A stretch of DNA of 64,000 bases from Phoebastria nigripes. Lineage: Eukaryota > Chordata > Aves > Procellariiformes > Diomedeidae. How positions within the stretch are numbered: position 1 is the stretch's first letter; the number at the start of each line of letters is the position of its first letter. The notes beneath the pieces are model-generated. The model was given only the letters and a program-made list of their open reading frames with translations, had not been told where the DNA came from and did no database searches. The position numbers and the translations under genes are program-made. Positions 34,534 to 47,353 of this stretch are shown here, in pieces. The stretch spans positions 834,994-898,993 of the forward strand of contig JAYKAV010000900.1 of assembly GCA_035582835.1 (NCBI GenBank), given 5' to 3'.

Positions 34534-37500
34534 TTATCTTCCCTCAGGTTTCTCTGCTTGCCTGAAAAAACATAGCATCTTAACCAGTTCCCTGCTCCTC
34601 TTCCTTCTTTATTTACACAAAATAAAAACAGAAACAGTTTTGTGATGTTGGAAGGATACATGGCCCCTGTGACTCCCATCTTCACTCGTTGTTGCCAGGT
34701 TTCCTTTCGTTCAACTTAGTCTGGGGTTTGCGTCTTTGAATATGGACCGGAGATCTTCTGATGGTAGTGAAGCTTAATTTTGTATCATACCTCTTTTTTC
34801 TAAAGCACTTTGCAGTCTGTCTCATTTTATGTGCCCACACACAAACACAGAGCATCAGCCATCTCTAGTGGGAGGGTGACAGCCACACAAGCCAACTGGT
34901 AGCCAGCCAATGCGCTGCACGGCAGTGGGAAAAGGGAATATTGGCCAAGGATGCCACATCAAACCTTCCTCTCCAGAGTGTGCCATGGGATTTTCAATAT
35001 CCGCAAGGATCAGATGTCTTTAATTTCTGATTATTAAAGAAGAGAAGCATGCTAAGAACGTGGGTTAGCGGAAGGAGGGGCAATGCCAGCTTGTCAATGG
35101 TCTGGACTAACAGTCTTCCAAAAGAGAGACAAGGCAAATAATCGGAGCATAAAAGTTTTCACTTTTGTCCTTGATGAACAAGCTAAGAGGACCAAAGGTA
35201 TGAGGAAGCCATCACCATAATGTGCAGTGGAGAGATAGGCATCTTTGCAGCCTATCTGAGGGTGCTCAAGCAGCAGGCTCCATAAGCCCCAGAATTAAAA
35301 GCGGCCTCAAAAAAATAACTTTGACACAGCCACAGAAAGGACAGTTATATGCAACCAACGCTAATGTGCCCCAGGATTGGATTTCATGCTTCTGCACGAC
35401 TGACATTAAGCAGCTGGCCTATACTGTACACTAGCATGCTGTGAGTGTTCCCAGCAGAGGGTCCGATCCTCCATGGTAACGCTCTTCAGGGAGCTCTGGA
35501 AATGCTTTAATTATTAAAATGAATAATTCCTACCAACACATTTAATTGGAAAATATTACATGTTTAAATGTGCACTAATGGAAGGGCTCTGAAAATCTAA
35601 CAATGTAATAGCGTATGCTGTTTGAAGTGAATTCTAGCAACATTTTTTCAGCCAATAACACCATGCATTATTTATACTATCTCTTTTTAATCCTATCTGA
35701 TAGTTCATATGAAGACGGAATCACTGGAACCTCAGAGATAAAATGCAAATCTGTGAATCGCCCCCTGTGAGCTTAACCTGCCACTACTACCTCATCCGCC
35801 TTCCTTGCTTCCTGCCCCCTAGTTTCCAAGGAAATGGCTCAATGAATTTATTGCTGCAGTATAAACTAACCCCCCTCCCCCTCAGCACTGGGAGGACTGT
35901 GCAGACTGACAAATTACAGGAACACTTGTTACCCAGATTTATTATCACAGCCTGACAGAGACTGAGCACATCCAAAGGCAAGAGAAGGCCAATGTGAGTG
36001 CAGACTAGTGGGAGTCACAGGGGGAGAGGGCGGAAAATAAGGCTTCCGGGCATAAATGTCACCCAGCCAGAGGCAGCAAGGATAGGTGTGAACAGGGATA
36101 ACCAAAGGGGTCAGCAAACCTGTCCATGAAGAAGCAGAGGTGCTAAACACGTGTTAAAGACATGAAGCAGTGGCACAGAAGGATCCTACCTGATGCTGCT
36201 CAGCCCTTTTTATATTAAGTGGCAAATACAAGTTTCACAGTTGGAGGTGTCTAAACTAGTGAAATTGCATATTGTCTTGGGGAAGGGGCATTCAGAGAAG
36301 GATTTGTGCCTCCAGCTTAAGTTCTGCCAAGCTCAGAGCCCACAGTGAGCATTTTCAAAGGGAAGGACTCACTGGATGTATTACAGCCTTGTAAAGTGAT
36401 GGTACTGGCAGGCTTTGTCTGATCTAATCTAAAAAGATTATGTTAATATCAGTCTTCGTATTTCTTTGCATATTTTTTTCCTCTCCAGAGCGAAAATGTG
36501 TTACCTTCTGGATAGATGCATGGTGGAAAAATCAAGAAGCCATTTCCATCTGATAGTTACACTGTCTCCCTCAAAGTCTAGTAGGAACATAAAGAGATGC
36601 AGGAAAGGAGCATTCAAGACAGTTTTTGTAAGAAACAAGGTCAACAGAAGAGGAAAAGTCAGATTATATTTTGAAAAAAAATATTTTTGCATAGAAAATG
36701 ACATCTATTATTTTAACTGATGCTGAGCGGGACCCGTAGGTAACCGTGTAAACCCATTTTGTTCTGACTGGGTTCTGAAATAAGCAACCGCAATCCTTTT
36801 TGAGCTCTTTCTCCTCCTCTCAAACCGGACCCGTAGTTTGCCACATTTTTCTGCTCATGATAACACTAAATCAAAATTGTGGAGATTTTCTTATTTACTG
36901 CAAATACAACACTTGTCAGGTCTGCCTCTTTTCTGTCTTTTTTTTTCCCCCCTCTCTGTGCATATTCATTAGCTGCAGGAATGCCTTGAGAGTAACAAGT
37001 TTTCCTGTGTAGCTGCTGAAGATTTCACACTCCTAAAAAGGATTCTAAAAAGAGAGGTTTTGTAGCTATCATCTTCTCTGCCCAAAAGATCAAACACAGC
37101 AGAGCATAGCAAGCTTGGGAGGGGAGCCAGCAACCCCTGATGTACCACTGACATGTTGGGGCTGTTTGGGATTACAGTATTCATTGGTATCACACTATTG
37201 GCAATAATTACTGAATGACACACAGATGAAATGCAAGCATACCCAGAGCTCTGGGATTAGCACAAGCCATGTTCCCTCGGATTAGATTCTGCTGCAATAC
37301 TGTATTTTGTCTGCAGTTTGGCTATTCTTATTAACAGCTCCCCTTTGATTATGTATTTTCCGCCTAACTTCTTTGTTTAACATTTAACGTGCTGTGCTTC
37401 CTTCAGTAAACTGCTTGCACTTTGGAATCTCTTGTGACTGTTTCTGCTGAGTCAGGCATCAAAATTCAGCTCCCCGTAAGGAGTCTCTGATATTTACACA

Positions 37501-40500
37501 AGGCTGTATTTAACACTTCCAACCCATAGGTGTGATTTGCAGCTCTGAGTAATTTATAAATTGTAATCAATCACATCAACTCTCAACACATTTGAAAACA
37601 AAAACAAAACAAAATAAAAACTAAGGCAAGGATCTTTTCCAGCTAAGAAATATAAACGACAGGGAAAAAATGTCTCCTATATGAAAAGAGCAAAGTGTCT
37701 GCAGACACTTCAGTGTTTGCAGGCTGCTGGACTATAGTAGAGCAGAAGCTGGAAACACAGTTATAAGTCACAATGAGAATTTCTGCAGGACCCTTATGCT
37801 TGCTGGAAGACACCATGTGGGTAAAGAGAGGCAAGTGAAAGCTGTTGTACCCTGTTTGTTCGCATCACAGTTTTCCGCCCACATGGTGAACTGTCTTGAC
37901 AACTCTGGAAAGCCAGTTTTTCCTTCAGGCCTCCAGAGATACAAAAGACAAGGGCTTTTGGCTTTCCCAGTTACTCTTGGGAAGTTTTAATATATAAATT
38001 TCACTTTCTCCATCATACAGCCGGGTTCTGAAGTTCATCAGATGCAGCGCATGACTGAAAGTCATACACTGCACCCTGTTATGATTAAATTAGGTCAAAA
38101 CTACTTTCTTTAGCAAGCCTAAAATTCAGCAGTACTTTCCACATGACAGAGACTGTTCTAGGAACACTCATAGGTTTTAAAAAAGACACAAGAAACATAA
38201 GATTAACGTAATGCAGGTAAAAGCCATTTGATGCTGTATAAAGTATGATTGCACATAGAAAGATGGTTTTTATGAGTTAAATATTACAGGGATAGTTGGC
38301 AATTTCAACTACTATTGCAAATAATGAAGAAAATTTTTAATGTTATAGGTTAAGCAGAATAAATACCTTTCATTTAAAATAGTTTTAAGATGTGATGTAG
38401 GCTCTTCTATGGAGCCAGAAAGCTGAAACACAAACAGTTTCTGTCCAGAAACATCTACTTTCATATCAAATCTCTGTTTCTAACAGGCACTCCTAGCTAA
38501 AACTTTGCAACTGGCATGTAGCTCATATCTATAATGAAAAACAAAAAGCAAAACCCCTGTCACAGGAGAGCACAACATTTAAATTACCCATCAGCAAAGC
38601 AGAAATTAATTTAGATGTGATGAACATCCTCCTCACTTCTTTTATCTTTGCTGTTCTAAAAACAGATAAGTCTTGAAGGCAAGGCCTGGCCAGGCTCTGA
38701 GCCAAAAGATATTATCTTTTGACATCTAAAGCTTGATGAAAAAGGTAACTATAAAATAATCAAGCTGAAATCCATGTTATTTCCAAAGTTAAAAATATTA
38801 TATTATTTCCAGCTGCCTGCTCAAGGTAACTACACAGAGAAAAATGGGGCTGAGTGTTCAGTGAGGTACTGTACTTGCACACTGAAGATGTGGCAAAAAC
38901 TGTGTCTTCCCTAGATTAAAAGAAAGGGACAGGCTTTTATGGAGAAAAGGCTGACCAGAGAGCTGAGACCTAGAATTGCAACTAAGTTTTGGAGAGGTTC
39001 AAAATTAAACAGGAGATATCCTCACATTTAATCTTGAATACAAGCAACAATTTTGTTGGTGGGGTTTTTTTTACAGTAACACAATTTTACGAAGGTATAA
39101 CCCACTAGTCTTCCTGGGGGTTGCAAAGGTGTTGGTGATGTTGTTGACAGAAAAGTGAGAAGGATTTTTGAGGGGTTTTTACACTTAGATTGCATCCCAA
39201 CTTGACAGTTTAATTTCTCAAGTTCAAAGAAAACCATATCAATATTTTCATATGCCTTTCCCCATCCCTGTATCTTTGGCTTGAGGCTGTCAAGCCACTT
39301 CAGCATGCCATCTCACAATCTCTGCCTAGCGTTCTCTCTTCACCAGGAGGGAGATAGCTCTCTGTCCTACTCTGAACACTTTGAGATGACATGGAGAAAA
39401 TGCATAACAGATGTACTGAAAGATCAAGGCTTTATTATGGTTTTAAAAACCAGCATTGCATTCTTGACATTTGTTTTACCTGCCCTGCTGTCTGACAGCT
39501 GGAGAATGCTGATAATTTTGGATCATCTTTAAGCTTCACCAATTCTCTTAGCTATCTATCTAAACAACAAAAACTTAGCATTTTTTCTAGCCTGCAAGTT
39601 CTCCTTATAAAAAAAATACAGATGTATGGCAAAGAGAAATGCATTTGTGAGTCTTTTTTTTGACCTCCATGGAAGAAACTAAAGCAGAATGCTTCTTCCA
39701 CAAGTGGCCTTAAACTGCCTTTCCTTCAACACGTTCTTGCACCTGTGTTAGTTTCAGTGAAAACTCCAGGCTGCCACCCTGTCCCTTCCTTTCTTTAAGG
39801 TTAGTGAAAATATTCCAGCTGAGATTTACTTTAAAGGTGTGTCCTTTTTCATAAAAAGTTGCAGCAATCTTAGGCAAACAGAGGAACAGCAGGCAGGAGG
39901 AATTCTTTAGCTAGCCAATGTTCCATATTTTATTTTCCAACAGAGAATCTTAACAATCACCCATTGCGTTGGAAAGCCACATGATGATAATATAAATTCA
40001 CTGATGCAAGCCAAAGAGCTACAAACCTTTCTAAATCAACATAAACATATCCCCAAATCCGTGTGTTGACCAGCCGACATGCATTCCCTCTGTTTTCCTA
40101 GGAGCCTTGCCCAAGGCTTGTTGCGCTCAGAGCCACGGGTGAGTGTGAAAGATCAGAGAAGAGCTGGGGTTCACTGCCGCAAGGCACCAACCACCCTCTG
40201 CAGCCAGAGGGCCTGGCTTCTTCCTTAGCTAATGTCAGCTGAACAGTTTCTCCAACAATATATTCGTACTGCCATATGGGAAGGGAATGCCATCCGTGTG
40301 TGTTGCGTGACCTACAGAGCTTATGGTAGACATTTCAGAAACCGCTAATCCTGTTCTCAGAACATTATGCTGCTCTATGAGTTGCTATTATTGAAGAAGA
40401 ACTTGTCTGGAGACACGGGACAGTGTGTGCTGCTGAAGAGCACCCCAGGGTTTGGGATTCAGAAGTCCCATCTTCAGTCTGTGACAAACCTAAGTTTGTG

Positions 40501-43148
40501 TTTTATGGAGAAAATCATTACACACTTTTCTGCTTCCAGTTCTCCATCAGTTAAGTGAAGGGGAATCATAATTACACATTTAGAAAGGATGGATTAAGAA
40601 TTAGTTATTTGGGCACAGAATTATAAATAAGAGATGTAATTTATATGTCCTAAAGATTGTTATATTTGGTATATTTGTAAACATGCAGAACAGAGTACTC
40701 ATATTGTAGAAACTAAATCACTCAGTGTACTTCAACTGCATTTCATGTACTTAGGTATTAAAAGGCACTTATTGCACAACCTGTTCCCCATAGAAATAAG
40801 AGAGCTGAACCAATTATTTATCCAACAAGCATAGCCATCCTTCGCACTCTGTATCCCAGCATCATATATAAATTCTCCTTGGCTATCAACCAAGGGTTGT
40901 TTGAACAATAGTTGATTTTTATATTATCGGAGTAAGCAAACAAAACAATCAAAGTAATAAATTAGGTAATAAAAAGGGTCAACGTGGTAGTCTTGTGGAT
41001 AATCCATAATGCAAAACACTTTCAAAAAGAGGTTGAAAACATTTAGTGTCTTGAGCTGTTTGACTAGTGAGAAAAACTGAGTGCTTCCCTTTGTACTGGG
41101 AATTTTATCTTGTATAAAGGGAACTAGGGAGTAACAATTTTAAAAATAATTTAAAAAAAATACAGAATTGCTTGAGGCAGTTCTGAATTTCACTTAAGCT
41201 AATATTTTTCCTAAAGACAGGACTTTCTTAAATTCTCAGTGCTTTCAACTGGAGAAGAGATGCACAAGACCTAACTACACTAAGGACTCTACTACTCATT
41301 TTGTAATTACAGGAACAACTTTTTTCCTAGCACTAGCATGGGAGTAGTGTTTCTTTATAAAGTCATTTTAAATTCTTCAAACAAAATGTGTATATTAAAA
41401 GATTAAAAACAAAATAGCTAGTGTTGGCCAAGAAAATCTATCTGGGGTGCTCTGTCCTTTGACCCTGGAAAGTTAACTTCTGTTGTCACTTCTGAACAGA
41501 GCCAGACCTTTGTATGGCTCACATACTTCTTTTTCCCAACTATATAACTGGTAGGAAATACAATCCCTTGGTTAGGCAACATGAGTCACTCACGAACTTT
41601 CACTTTTTTCCATTCTTTTAAAATCAGAAATGCATTTGCGAAGTGCTTCTCATCTTGTTTTGATAACACATTCAAAATTTATCCTTCAAGCAGAGAGGAG
41701 TCTGGACCAAGATTTAAGGAGCCAGCTAGGTGGCATGTTGTTTTTTAATGGCACTCATGTACAGATTCTTACATCCAGACCTCCAGAAAGATATCACAGC
41801 ATTTTCGACAAGCAGAGCAGCTGTCCTAACCCACCACCAGTGTGCAGGACAGTGAAAGGTTCTAGAGGGGCTGGCATTAGGGGGAGGGCATCCCTCAAGA
41901 AATCCCAGATTGCAGATGTCTTATTGCTCATCTGTTCTCAGGGTAATGTTTCTCAATCTCAGAAATGAGAGGACACTTACAGCCAAAATATTAATGGAGC
42001 TTTTTCATTTAAGCTTCAAATTAATATTTGGAGGTAGATGTAACAACCTAGTTGATAATAGATTCATTAACAAAGTAAGCTGCTACTCAGTCTGTCTAAG
42101 CAAGCATTTAACAAGAAGAGAATGAGTCCTTTATAACTATTTAATAACATCTCAGACATAATTCTGTACACTAATTACAGGTACTTACCTGTTTCTGTAC
42201 AGAGTCAATCAATTTTGTATATTTCTAAGAACCTTCCCCCCCACTGCAGAAATATTTTATGGCTATGGAGGACTTGGAAAAGACAGTTTGTGATCAAGCA
42301 GAAGGTATCCGATTCACTCTGCATATATACTAATAAAGGTTATGAAGATCACTGTCATTTATTTAACAACATGCCAGAATTTGTGGCCTCTGTGAGTTCC
42401 ATGCTATATTTCTCTCATGTTTGTACCCTCTAGTAATAAAAATCTGAGAATAAACTAGCTCGATGAGAGAGCAACTGTGTCATGACCATGTTATGCATAT
42501 AAATATTTACACCGCTTCTTTTACATTTGTGGGTTCTTCTGATTAAATGATTAAAGAGGAGAGAGGTCTAATTACAGCTTGGAAATGGTTCAGCCTTCTC
42601 CAGAGTCTAGTCACAGGCTAGAAGATGCTCATGGCGCTGTAGCTAATGTAGAATAAAACCACAAAAGAGAAAACTAGATGGTGCTGATGAAAATACAGGT
42701 GTTTTGCATCAAAAATCAGCTGACAGAAGAGGACAAACAGTTGGATCCGCAATAAGGATCCGCCACAGAATATTCCGTGTAAAAATACTGCAAATCTGGA
42801 AATGTTTTAATACATAGAGAAATATATCAGGCATTTCTCTTAGGATGTTTCTATTTTATGCTCAATTTATTTTCAAACTGCCTTTTTTTTTTTCCACAAC
42901 AATCGTAGATCTTTTCTCCCGCAATCCATAAAATGCCTTAAGATGGCTAATGTAACATCAAAGTAGAGCTAAAAAAATCAAAATAAGAAAACTCATTAAG
43001 CATGCCAGGTGGAAAGGCCAGACTAGGAAGCCAGACCAAACCTCTGGAGTCATACAGAAAGTGAACCGTCATTACAGGGTGTGAGCAAAGTGATGGGAGG
43101 GAAGCGGTGCAGTGTGAAGAGGTGCAGACTGCGCCATAGGGCCTCCCA

Positions 43149-43164
43149 TCTCCTCCGGAGGAGA
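43149..43164. repeat. Perfect 16-bp palindrome
   Basis: TCTCCTCCGGAGGAGA is its own reverse complement, with no spacer. Confidence 0.95.
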
Positions 43165-43183
43165 CACGCAGTAGCCATGGAGG

Positions 43184-43205
43184 GCCTGGGGCCATGGCCC
43201 CAGGC
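43184..43205. repeat. Perfect 22-bp palindrome
   Basis: The half-site GCCTGGGGCCA is followed directly by its exact reverse complement. It lies 19 bp from the 16-bp palindrome. Confidence 0.95.
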
Positions 43206-43244
43206 AGGTGCAGGAACAGAGTCCAGCTCAGCGGGGATGAGACT

Positions 43245-43274
43245 GGGATGCGGGGTTAGGGGGACCACTGGGGG
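43245..43274 (+). other. Canonical G-quadruplex motif
   Basis: Four G runs of 3, 4, 5 and 5 bases (43245-43247, 43252-43255, 43259-43263, 43270-43274) are separated by loops of 4, 3 and 6 bases. This meets the usual G3+N1-7 rule. Confidence 0.8.
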
Positions 43275-43458
43275 CTGCTGCCATAGACAGGAGAAGAAAT
43301 GCAGGAGCTGGACCAAACAGAGCAATGGGAAAACAAGGAATCAGGCAGGGGCAGAGAAAGCCCCCCATGAAGGTGCCGAGTAGGCAAGACTACCTGCTTC
43401 AGACCTAAAATGAGCTAACTCATGCCTTGAGACAAAGGGAAAGCACCATGGTTAACAT

Positions 43459-43558
43459 TAAAGGTAAAATTAAACTAAATTAAATTAAAAATAAATGAAA
43501 GAAAAGAAAAGAAAAAATAAAATAAAATAAAATAAAATAAAGTAAAATAAAATAAAAA
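43459..43558 (+). repeat. A-rich microsatellite, AAAAG and AAAAT units
   Basis: An AAATT-like start and a few AAAAG units pass into about nine AAAAT units with one interruption (GT near 43542). Confidence 0.9.
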
Positions 43559-43792
43559 CCAGAGGAGCCTAGAAGAACATCCTATTTAAAATCCTCATAG
43601 TCTAGACAGAATTTACCAGGTAGCAAAACATATGGGACACTGTTTCTTAAAGAAATACAAATGAAACTACATGTTTTCCTATTCAAAGAGTACCTCTGGA
43701 GGAAGAGAACTTTCACTCTCCCAGTAACCAAAGCTTTCCTGAAAGGGAGCAAACACCTTTTTGCTCTCACATTGACTCCAAATCAGACTACA

Positions 43793-44610
43793 AGCTCAAG
43801 AAGTGGGCCCATGTGAACATCATGAGGTTCAACAAGGCCAAGTGCAAGGTCCTGCACCTGGGTCGGGGCAACCCCTGGTATCAATACAGGCTGAGGGATG
43901 AAGGGATTGAGAGCAGCCCTGCCAAGAAGGACTTGGGGGTACTGGTGGATGAAAAGCTGGACAAGAGCTGACAATGTGCGCTCGCAGCCCAGAAGGCCAA
44001 CCGTAGCCTGGGCTGCATCAAAAGCAGTGTGGCCAGCAGGTCGAGGGAGGTGATTCTGCCCCTCTACTCTGCTCTGGTGAGACCCTACCTGGAGTACTGC
44101 ATCCAGCTCTGGAGCCCTCAGCACAAGAAAGACGTGGACCTGTTGGAGCAGGTCCAGAGGAGGGCTATGAAAATGATCAGAGGGATGGAACGCCTCTCCT
44201 ATGAAGAAAGGCTGAGAGAGTTGGGGTTGTTCAGCCTAGAGAAGAGAAGGCTTCAGGGATACCTTATTGCAGCCTATCAGTACTTAAAGGGGGCTTATAA
44301 GAAAGATGGGGACAGACTTTTTAGCAGGNCCTGTTGTGACAGGACAAGGGGGAATGGTTTTAAACTAGAAGAGGGTAGATTTAGACTAGATATAAGGAAG
44401 AAATTTTTTACGCTGAGGGTGGTGAAACACTGGACCAGGTTGCCCAGAGAGGTGGTAGATGCCCCATCCCTGGAAACATTCCAGGTCAGGTTGGACAGGA
44501 CTCTGAGCAACCTGATCTAGTTGAAGATGTCCCTGCCCGCTTCAGGGGGGTTGGAGTAGATGACCTTTAAAGGTCCCTTCCAACCCAAACTATTCTATGA
44601 TTCTATGATT
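43793..44610 (+). mobile_element. CR1 LINE 3' end, ORF2 from the thumb/connection region to the tail
   Basis: A 5'-truncated CR1 copy. It opens at [22 protein letters not shown], the conserved CR1 segment downstream of the reverse transcriptase active site. It continues through [14 protein letters not shown], an in-frame TGA at 43969-43971, [33 protein letters not shown] and the C-terminal domain, to TAG at 44518-44520. The 3' UTR ends in ATTCTATG-type units at 44592-44610. Relatives have an Arg codon at the TGA site, again suggesting CGA to TGA decay. One N lies at 44329. Over the shared ~138 C-terminal residues it differs from the copy at 3131 at about 20 positions, so both belong to one subfamily. 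Confidence 0.95.
43972..44520 (+). pseudogene. CR1 ORF2 C-terminal remnant
   Basis: About 182 codons are open from just after the TGA at 43969-43971 to the natural ORF2 stop. The Met at 44029 is internal and is not a real start. The reverse transcriptase catalytic core is absent because of 5' truncation. Confidence 0.85.
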
Positions 44611-45689
44611 TTGTGTCTCTGAGACTTTATGTTCTCCCTCCCCGAAAACTATACACTAGTCTCCACAAGCTTTGCCTCACTCACATGACTACCATGGCTG
44701 CACCATTTCCGCTATTTACTTTCTTATAGTTGATATCTTCAGGAAACCAAAACTTTTTTGTGCATAAGATGCAGCTGTGATTATCAGTATATTACAGTAA
44801 AATTAAAACAAGACAGTGGATGCTAATTGTGAAATAGTGCATGCAGCTTTCCAGATGGTGTTAAATTTCTTTCAAAGAGAGAAAAATAAGCCAAAAAAGA
44901 AAAACTTTATCCATATTGAACTGCTAACATAACTTTGATTTCATGTTTATACTTCAACCTTATACGACATACTCAAGGCTTGGGTCCACATAGGAGTTAA
45001 TGATACCTACAAACCTCATTTGATGACTTTCATTCAGTGAAATGTTCTAAAAGTCATGTGCAAGGTAACAATTCTTGCTATTTAAAAACTATTAGAAAAA
45101 GTCTTTCACAAAATTTTGACTTATACTTCCATCCTTGAATATGTGCTCCTACTGTTTTTGCTGAGGTAAAGATTTAACTCTAGTTTAAGATTAGGCCAAA
45201 TGGAGACTGTCATGCATATGCTATACTGCTGTCTTCACACAAGATGTCAAATTATATTATGAGCTTCCAAAATAGGTATAAGACTGAGCCAGAAGATTGT
45301 GTTGAGCTGTATATTTTAAGTATTCTGCAATATAAACACGTTCAGATTATCTAGAATCATAGTTCAATAATTTCAGCACGAGGTACCAAGTTTTCAAAGG
45401 GTTTCCATAGCTGCACCTGCAATATTTTTAAGGCATGTGTTTGTACTTGAGGAAAAAGTCTGAACAGTCAGACATATATGCGTGTGTGTGTGTTTGTGTG
45501 TGTCTGTGAGTGTGTGTATCTTTTGATTTATGTAATGTTGTTATACTCCAACCAAGAAAAATTAACATGAGCCTTCCAAAATTCAAAACAGAGTTACACT
45601 TTTTATTATTGAATAGCAAAGGGTTTCACTGGTATAAAAAAAACCACTGCATATTTTGCATCCTGAGACATATCTAAGTGGTATTGAGA
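44611..45689. other. Unique spacer between CR1 copies
   Basis: AT-rich DNA with no recognised gene. It contains a TG-rich microsatellite at 45479-45518. Confidence 0.6.
45479..45518. repeat. TG-rich microsatellite
   Basis: Imperfect (TG)n with TTTG, TCTG and GAG interruptions. Confidence 0.9.
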
Positions 45690-45917
45690 TTAATTGCTCC
45701 AGTACAGGCCAAGCACATACTGGGCAGCATTAGCAGGAGCGAAGGCATCAGGCTGAGGGAAGGGAGCCTGGGACTCCCCAGCACCAGAGAGATGTCCATA
45801 AACGAGCAGTGGAGGTCACTGATGTGGTTACAGGGCAGGAGCACCTGGCATACAAGGAGGGGCTGAGCGAAGAGAGTTGTTTCAACCTGGTAAAGAGAAG
45901 AGGAAACGGAGGGCTGA
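45690..45917 (+). mobile_element. Old CR1 fragment, plus strand
   Basis: A degenerate match to the CR1 ORF2 C-terminal region. Recognisable parts are the CAAGCACATACTGGGCAGCA segment, an ACAAGGAGGGGCTGAGCGAA segment equivalent to the LSYEERLRE motif, and TTTCAACCTGGTAAAGAGAA, equivalent to LFSLEKR. The frame is broken and the 3' part is missing. It stops where the opposite-strand CR1 begins. Confidence 0.7.
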
Positions 45918-46185
45918 TATAATTACAGGACAGAAGTTGGGAGGCTGGAGGGGCCCCAGGAGATCTCTGCTCAGTCAGGGCTGGCTCAAGCAGCTTGCTC
46001 AGGGCTTGTCACATCTGTGATAGCTTCAAGGGTGGAGATACCATGAACTGTCCATGCAATTTGACCCCAGACCACCCTTACGGAAAGAAGATTTTTCATG
46101 CTATCTAATGGGAATTTCTCCAACTGAGTCATTAAGTGGTTGTAGACAGCACTAAGATGTTTCCTCACCCTTCTCTTCTTAAAGC
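45918..46185 (-). mobile_element. Old CR1 3' fragment, minus strand
   Basis: On the minus strand this reads LEKFPLDSMKNLLSVRVV, equivalent to the [13 protein letters not shown] segment of CR1 ORF2, followed by a diverged VDAPSLETF region. Its 3' UTR ends near GGGGCCCCTCCAGCCTCCCA and TTCTGTCCTGTAAT, a decayed version of the GGTCCCTTCCAACC block and terminal repeat. The 3' end abuts the plus-strand fragment at about 45917. Confidence 0.7.
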
Positions 46186-47337
46186 CAGGAAGACTTCGGT
46201 GGGACTTAATAGCATATACAAGGACTGGAGGTCCCTCTTACCCTAAACTTGTCTTTCTTTCTAACATATCTACATAACCTTGGAGCAAGCAAAAAAGCCC
46301 TAAAGTCATGCCTAAAGGCATGAACTTCTACTGTGAAAACAGTGAAACTTTTGTATCAGTTGGCAAATGTGGTAGGTGCTGCATCACAACTTCATGTGCA
46401 ATTTTTTTCAGTGGGCCCATGTGAGCATGACCTTTATCAGTCAAAACATTTCACTTTTGCACAGGTCTTCACAAACTGAAAGAGTCATGAAAGAACCGTA
46501 TCTCCACCAGTATTTTTGCATTTGACATCAAATGTTTTTCTTACAAGAGTCTGGCATGCACCATTACAGAACATCTTGAAGTTCATTAGTTTGTGTTTTT
46601 TTAAGGCTGATTTATCAATGTGTGATATGCCAACTCACAGGAAAATGATTATGCCAGAACAGGCTTCAGACTGGAGTAAAAGGCTTACAGGGAGCACAGT
46701 TTTCTTTCTTGAATGTAGTCAGTGAGGAGAGGGAAGAGCAGAATATGATCAGAGAAAAATATATTGGAATCTTTAGTGGAAGGCATAAAGGAAAATCTCT
46801 ATTTTTCAGTCAGGCCATTAATGAAATGTTGTATAATCTCTTTCCTCCTTCATCACTGAAGCATTCTAAGAGGTAGACAGGAACACAAAGGAGTGGATAA
46901 GATAGCTGTACTTGTGGTCCCTGATAGGACATAGAGCAGAAGCATTACTACAAGGCTAACCTGTTAAATCTAGACATTGGTGGCAGCAGCCCAGCATGTC
47001 ATTTAATTAGATATAGGGTTTGAATATGACAGCTTTTTGATGGATGCAGCTTATTTTGCTTCAAAAACCTTTATTTCTTTTCCAGGCTCAGGACTGCTAA
47101 GCATGCCATATAAATACAGCATATATATAAATTCTTAGAAAGTTTAAGTAAGTCCTCTAACAAAAATGCTCTTCACAACAATTCACAGCAGTGGGAGAAA
47201 GTTGCTGTACAAAATGTGTTGAGACAGGTTCCCATGCACAAAAATGTGTTGGCAGGGTCTGTAGCTGGTGACATCTATCAACTCTAATGGTCAAAGTTAC
47301 TTACAGAGAAAAATTAAGCAAAAAAAGAGGGGGGCTG

Positions 47338-47353
47338 GGAGAGAGAGAGAGAA
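47338..47353. repeat. GA microsatellite
   Basis: About seven GA units preceded by a G run. Confidence 0.85.

Larger units (their letters stand above)
33504..43792. other. 10.3 kb without recognisable genes
   Basis: Mostly unique AT-rich DNA with homopolymers at 33788-33801 (T14) and 34519-34533 (A15). Frames such as 41630-41968 plus (112 codons) match no family I know and lack clear splice sites. The right end differs: 43080-43400 is GC-rich and structured, and is followed by an A-rich microsatellite (43459-43558). Confidence 0.55.

Noticed and set aside
36729..36836. 10-mer GGACCCGTAG occurring twice about 96 bp apart
   Set aside because: Short exact repeats at this distance are expected by chance, and the similarity does not extend.
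42183..42250. Perfect donor sequence CAG/GTAAGT on the minus strand with an acceptor-like CTGCAG nearby
   Set aside because: A 9-base donor match is expected about 0.5 times by chance here, and the implied 56-60 base exon has stops in the frames examined.
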